DNA of 8,424 nucleotides, taken from positions 1-8,424 of the forward strand of contig DHIR01000194.1 of the NCBI GenBank assembly GCA_002403905.1, read 5' to 3'. Shown piece after piece: positions 5,711 to 8,424 of this stretch. How positions within the stretch are numbered: position 1 is the first letter of the stretch; each line of letters opens with the position of its first letter. The stretch comes from Mucilaginibacter sp. UBA4741. Lineage in GTDB: Bacteria > Bacteroidota > Bacteroidia > Sphingobacteriales > Sphingobacteriaceae. Below the pieces are notes generated by a model. The model was not told the DNA's origin. It did no database searches and saw only the letters and a program-made list of their open reading frames with translations. A program made the translations under genes and the position numbers.

Positions 5711-7258
5711 TTATTCATCATCGTTCTGATCATGATCAATTTTGCCCCATTCGGCACGCAGGTCGTTTATTGTTTGGGTGGTGTTGTTTATGTCGCCCCG
5801 GTATTTTTTCGGATCATTATCTCTAAACTCCTCATATAATAAGGTATATAGCTTGCACTCCTGTTTTATCAGCTTTGATTTTACAACGGCTATTTCCTTC
5901 TTCTTTTTGGGTAGGGTAAGGTTATCCATTTTTAATGCGATGTGGCTAAGCATATTTACATCAGGCAAAACAGTATTATTAAATACAGCCATACGTTCAT
6001 CCCGGTTCATGCCATAGCTGCCATAAAATTGCCTGCTAATTTCGGCAGATAAGTTTTCTGTTTGTGTGGTAAGTCGGTTTAGATCATTAAGCTGATAAAC
6101 CGGAGCCAGCCAAATACATAAACCGGTATATATAATAGTAATAGCTAAAGCGCCTGATGTGGTGATATTTTGTTTTTGATATTTTAACCCCAGGTAAGCT
6201 ATCCACCCAAATATATAGCCCGATACTAAGCCGCCAAAATGTGCGGCATGATCAATCTCACGGCCAATGGGTATAATATTATACGCTACAAAAATGGCCG
6301 TGCTTATTAATAGCGCTTTACGTGCGTTACTCTCATAAAATTTAGTGCTTAATAAAGCAAGCAATACACCAAACAGCCCAAATATAGCACCCGATGCACC
6401 GCCCGATACACCATGATCGCGCCATATTACAGATGTTATGCTGGCACATATCCCGGTTAATAGATATAGGAACAAATAGTTCCATTTACCGAGCTTGCTT
6501 TCTAATAATGAGCCTATATATATCAGCACAACCATATTGAGGGCAATGTGTAATAACGAGAAATGCAAAAAGGTATTAGTTATTAATCGCCAAACCTGGC
6601 CGTGGAGCACTTGTGTGCGGCTGCTAAAACCAAGTGACAGGTAAATATCCTGCATAGTATGTACCCAATTCTGAAACGGGTTGCCGTGGTGTTGGGCGGC
6701 TTGTATAAATAATACTATTACCATGGCCACCATAATAACGTGCGTAATAATATATATGGCAATATTGGCTAGTACCAGTATAGGCGTAATAAAATAATTT
6801 GGTTTAGGAGTAAAGGCCGATAAAAAGTCGCGCAGCTTCTCCTTATAACCCATCGGCGGATTATCAAGGCTAATGAATTGGTTATCGGGGATGCTATCTA
6901 TCAACTCCTGCGTGGTTTCCTGTAGATTATCTTTTAGGTGATATTCAACATATTCTATTTCCCCGTTGATGAGCAGGTCGATGTTCTTTTGGTTTTTGCC
7001 ATAGTCTGTAAAAAAGAACTGATAGCCAACGCACTCGCTTTTTATAATGGCCTGGTTATTAACTATCCGTACAGATACTTCTTCGGCGTAGCTTTCCCAA
7101 GATATGGGGGTATAGCCAATAATGCCATCCCTGTCGAAATAGCCAATGCGCCAACCCAGGTTATTAAAAGCCTGATATAATAAGGTTAAGTAATGGTCGG
7201 CATTATATTCGCCAAGTGGTATTACGGTAACTTTTCGCGGAGATATGCCCCAGGCCAT
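5711..7258 (-). CDS. Rhomboid family intramembrane serine protease
   Basis: Rhomboids cleave membrane proteins within the lipid bilayer. The 515-residue product has three parts. Residues 1-150 are a soluble, strand-rich region I do not recognise. Residues 155-386 are the membrane core, with about seven hydrophobic segments (near 157-186, 233-251, 260-278, 288-306, 313-330, 340-358, 367-386). Residues 387-515 are a charged, helical soluble tail. Catalytic features are intact: HIALNM (237-242, with His237 and Asn241 for the oxyanion region), GASGAIFG (287-294, nucleophile Ser289) and HAAHFGGLVSG (337-347, catalytic His340). Typical bacterial rhomboids such as GlpG are under 300 residues, so the flanking domains are the unusual part. 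The ATG at 7258 lies just after a well-placed promoter. Substrates are unknown; no candidate stands out among the neighbours. Confidence 0.9.
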   Translation of the reverse strand: MAWGISPRKVTVIPLGEYNADHYLTLLYQAFNNLGWRIGYFDRDGIIGYTPISWESYAEEVSVRIVNNQAIIKSECVGYQFFFTDYGKNQKNIDLLINGEIEYVEYHLKDNLQETTQELIDSIPDNQFISLDNPPMGYKEKLRDFLSAFTPKPNYFITPILVLANIAIYIITHVIMVAMVIVLFIQAAQHHGNPFQNWVHTMQDIYLSLGFSSRTQVLHGQVWRLITNTFLHFSLLHIALNMVVLIYIGSLLESKLGKWNYLFLYLLTGICASITSVIWRDHGVSGGASGAIFGLFGVLLALLSTKFYESNARKALLISTAIFVAYNIIPIGREIDHAAHFGGLVSGYIFGWIAYLGLKYQKQNITTSGALAITIIYTGLCIWLAPVYQLNDLNRLTTQTENLSAEISRQFYGSYGMNRDERMAVFNNTVLPDVNMLSHIALKMDNLTLPKKKKEIAVVKSKLIKQECKLYTLLYEEFRDNDPKKYRGDINNTTQTINDLRAEWGKIDHDQNDDE

Positions 7259-7277
7259 AGGTTTTAGTTTAGGGTAG

Positions 7278-7308
7278 TAAATATAGGAGATAGGTTTTAA
7301 TAAGCAAA
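7278..7308 (-). promoter_or_regulatory. Bacteroidota-type promoter for the rhomboid gene
   Basis: On the minus strand, TTTG (7308-7305) is followed after exactly 19 bases by TATATTTA (7285-7278), seven of eight matches to TAnnTTTG. This fits the sigma-ABfr -33/-7 pattern. The -7 box ends 19 bases before the rhomboid ATG, predicting a short leader of roughly 10-15 bases. Confidence 0.6.
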
Positions 7309-7314
7309 TTAGGC

Positions 7315-7345
7315 TTTAAGTTTGTACTTTAATTGTTTAAATTTG
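7315..7345 (+). promoter_or_regulatory. Possible promoter and direct repeat before the antitoxin-like gene
   Basis: TAAATTTG (7338-7345) is an exact TAnnTTTG -7 box, with TTTA at 7315-7318, 19 bases upstream, as a weak -33 box. The box ends only four bases before the ATG, so transcription from it would start at or very near the start codon. TTTAAGTTTG (7315-7324) and TTTAAATTTG (7336-7345) form a 9-of-10 direct repeat 21 bases apart, about two helical turns, which would suit binding of a dimeric repressor. Both readings are tentative. Confidence 0.4.
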
Positions 7346-7349
7346 TTAT

Positions 7350-7556
7350 ATGACAACGCTTACTATTGAAATTCCGGATAAATCTAAAGATACTTTGATA
7401 GAATTAGTTGAATTATTAGGTGGTAAGGTTGTATCTGTAAATGCTGACGATAAAGATCTGACACCAGCCGGGTTGGATTTGATAAAAAGAGGCTTAAAAG
7501 AAGCGTTGTTGATAAAGGAAGGCAAAGTAAAGGCTACCCCTATATCTGACCTTTGA
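7350..7556 (+). CDS. Small antitoxin-like protein, no toxin adjacent
   Basis: The 68-residue product begins MTTLTIEIPDKSKDTLIEL, a beta strand followed by a helix as in ribbon-helix-helix and related antitoxins. It ends with GLKEALLIKEGKVKATPISDL, similar to the tails of short Bacteroidota proteins annotated as antitoxins or DUF2683-like and often paired with RelE/ParE toxins. I assign the family by resemblance only. The usual partner would start at or just after the stop; here the next plus-strand frame (ATG at 7558) is only 22 codons with no toxin features, and the next gene is on the other strand. It may be a solitary regulator or the remains of a toxin-antitoxin pair. It is divergent from the rhomboid gene. 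Confidence 0.7.
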   Translation: MTTLTIEIPDKSKDTLIELVELLGGKVVSVNADDKDLTPAGLDLIKRGLKEALLIKEGKVKATPISDL

Positions 7557-7658
7557 AATGACTAATACAGTTGTTATGCATCGACCATGTGGTTTGAATA
7601 GTTCTATCAGTTTGTATCGGATTTAATAAAACACTGGTTTACATACGGGCAAAATGAA

Positions 7659-8424
7659 CTATTTCTTCCCCAATAATTTATGATGCCATTTTAATTTAAC
7701 AAGTCGATCTATCTCAATGCTTTGTTTATATATAATGTTTTTTGAGTCAGTAGTCTTGTCTAAATAGACCTTGGTTTCTATACGAAGTTTTTTGATGGTT
7801 TCTTCCTGTAGCTTTAACAGGTGATCCCTTTTTGATAATGTTTCAGTTTTTAGAACCAATTGATTTTCTAAGTTTTTAATATTTTCTTTTAGCGTAACAA
7901 CCTGTTCTGATAATTGAGTAATGTTATTTTCCTTAATTGCTATATCTGATTCATATATTTTATTCTGATCAATAACGAGTTTTATCCCACCGTTTTGCTC
8001 ATTTATTTTTATTTTAAATGCATCGTTTAATTTTTGTAGTTCAGCATTTTCGTCAATGAATTCTTTTGACATTATTTCGAGCGCCTTTTTTGCATCATAA
8101 TTGTGTTTGTTTTCTTTTACCTGTTTGTCAAAATGATTTTTGTAATTAAATATTTTTGAAAACGTAATAATTATATAACGTTTGAATATTTCAGTTTCTA
8201 AATCATTACGAAAAACTATTGCTTTGAATAAATTGATATATGCATTTGAAATATTGCCACTTTTAATGCTTGACCTACATTGCATGTAATGAAAATCAGC
8301 TTTTCCGGAATTTAATTCCTCAACTATTAATGTATTTGGTGTTTCGCTTTTAGCAAATTCTAATACTTTCGGATTAGTTTTAATTGATTGTTTGGAAATC
8401 ATGTAGACGGAAAGAAGGAATACA
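7659..8424 (-). CDS. AT-rich coiled-coil protein, probably cut by the window edge
   Basis: The first ATG in the window is at 8402 (247 codons), but the frame stays open to the last base (codons for VFLLSVY precede it), so the gene probably starts further right. Residues, counted from that Met, fall into a mixed helical part (about 1-105) with paired-helix, TPR-like character around HYMQCRSSIKSGNISNAYIN (38-57), and a long coiled coil (about 108-225) rich in Lys, Glu, Asn and Ile. The end is basic (KWHHKLLGKK). The helical part followed by a coiled coil recalls C-terminal regions of some family 2 glycosyltransferases, but no catalytic domain is in view and that is a guess. The gene is clearly more AT-rich than its neighbours, which may point to horizontal acquisition or a surface-polysaccharide type locus. 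No function is assigned. Confidence 0.6.
   Translation of the reverse strand, partial: VFLLSVYMISKQSIKTNPKVLEFAKSETPNTLIVEELNSGKADFHYMQCRSSIKSGNISNAYINLFKAIVFRNDLETEIFKRYIIITFSKIFNYKNHFDKQVKENKHNYDAKKALEIMSKEFIDENAELQKLNDAFKIKINEQNGGIKLVIDQNKIYESDIAIKENNITQLSEQVVTLKENIKNLENQLVLKTETLSKRDHLLKLQEETIKKLRIETKVYLDKTTDSKNIIYKQSIEIDRLVKLKWHHKLLGKK

Noticed and set aside
7558..7626. 22-codon frame after the antitoxin-like gene as a toxin gene
   Set aside because: Far too short, no toxin motif, and no conserved features visible by eye; a decayed remnant cannot be shown from sequence alone.
1..8424. CRISPR arrays, tRNA or rRNA genes, transposases and phage genes
   Set aside because: I looked on both strands and saw no direct-repeat/spacer arrays, cloverleaf sequences, rRNA-like stretches, or transposase or integrase motifs.

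Overview
The window looks like a chromosomal segment of a Bacteroidota bacterium, most likely Sphingobacteriaceae (Mucilaginibacter- or Pedobacter-like). The reasons are the fusA-rpsJ order, the absence of Shine-Dalgarno sequences, TAnnTTTG-type -7 promoter boxes, a moderately AT-rich composition and several families of short intergenic repeats. The genus is inference; no marker here fixes it.

Layout. Positions 1-2204 (+) hold the end of the str-type ribosomal operon: most of fusA (5' end outside the window) and complete rpsJ, closed by a strong bidirectional terminator at 2231-2264. A palindromic REP-like element (2284-2379) follows. Two minus-strand genes come next: a stand-alone EVE/PUA-like protein (2397-2840) and an exported, single-pass membrane coiled-coil protein (2934-3761), separated by a CCTAAAGGGGGA inverted repeat. 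Divergent from these is a prephenate dehydrogenase of the fungal TYR1 type (3894-5153, +). It converges, across a 9-nt periodic repeat, on an acyl-CoA thioesterase of the YciA hotdog type (5236-5625, -). A large rhomboid protease with extra N- and C-terminal domains follows (5711-7258, -). Divergent from the rhomboid is a 68-residue antitoxin-like protein with no toxin beside it (7350-7556, +). The window ends in an AT-rich coiled-coil gene running off the right edge (7659-8424, -).

The genes do not form one pathway. fusA and rpsJ serve translation and tyrA serves tyrosine biosynthesis; the rest is accessory. I see no phage, transposase, CRISPR array, tRNA or rRNA, and no clear new multi-gene system. 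The most noteworthy points are the eukaryote-like TyrA, the EVE-like domain without its usual nuclease, the antitoxin-like gene without a partner, and four structurally different repeat elements in four gaps within about 3.5 kb.
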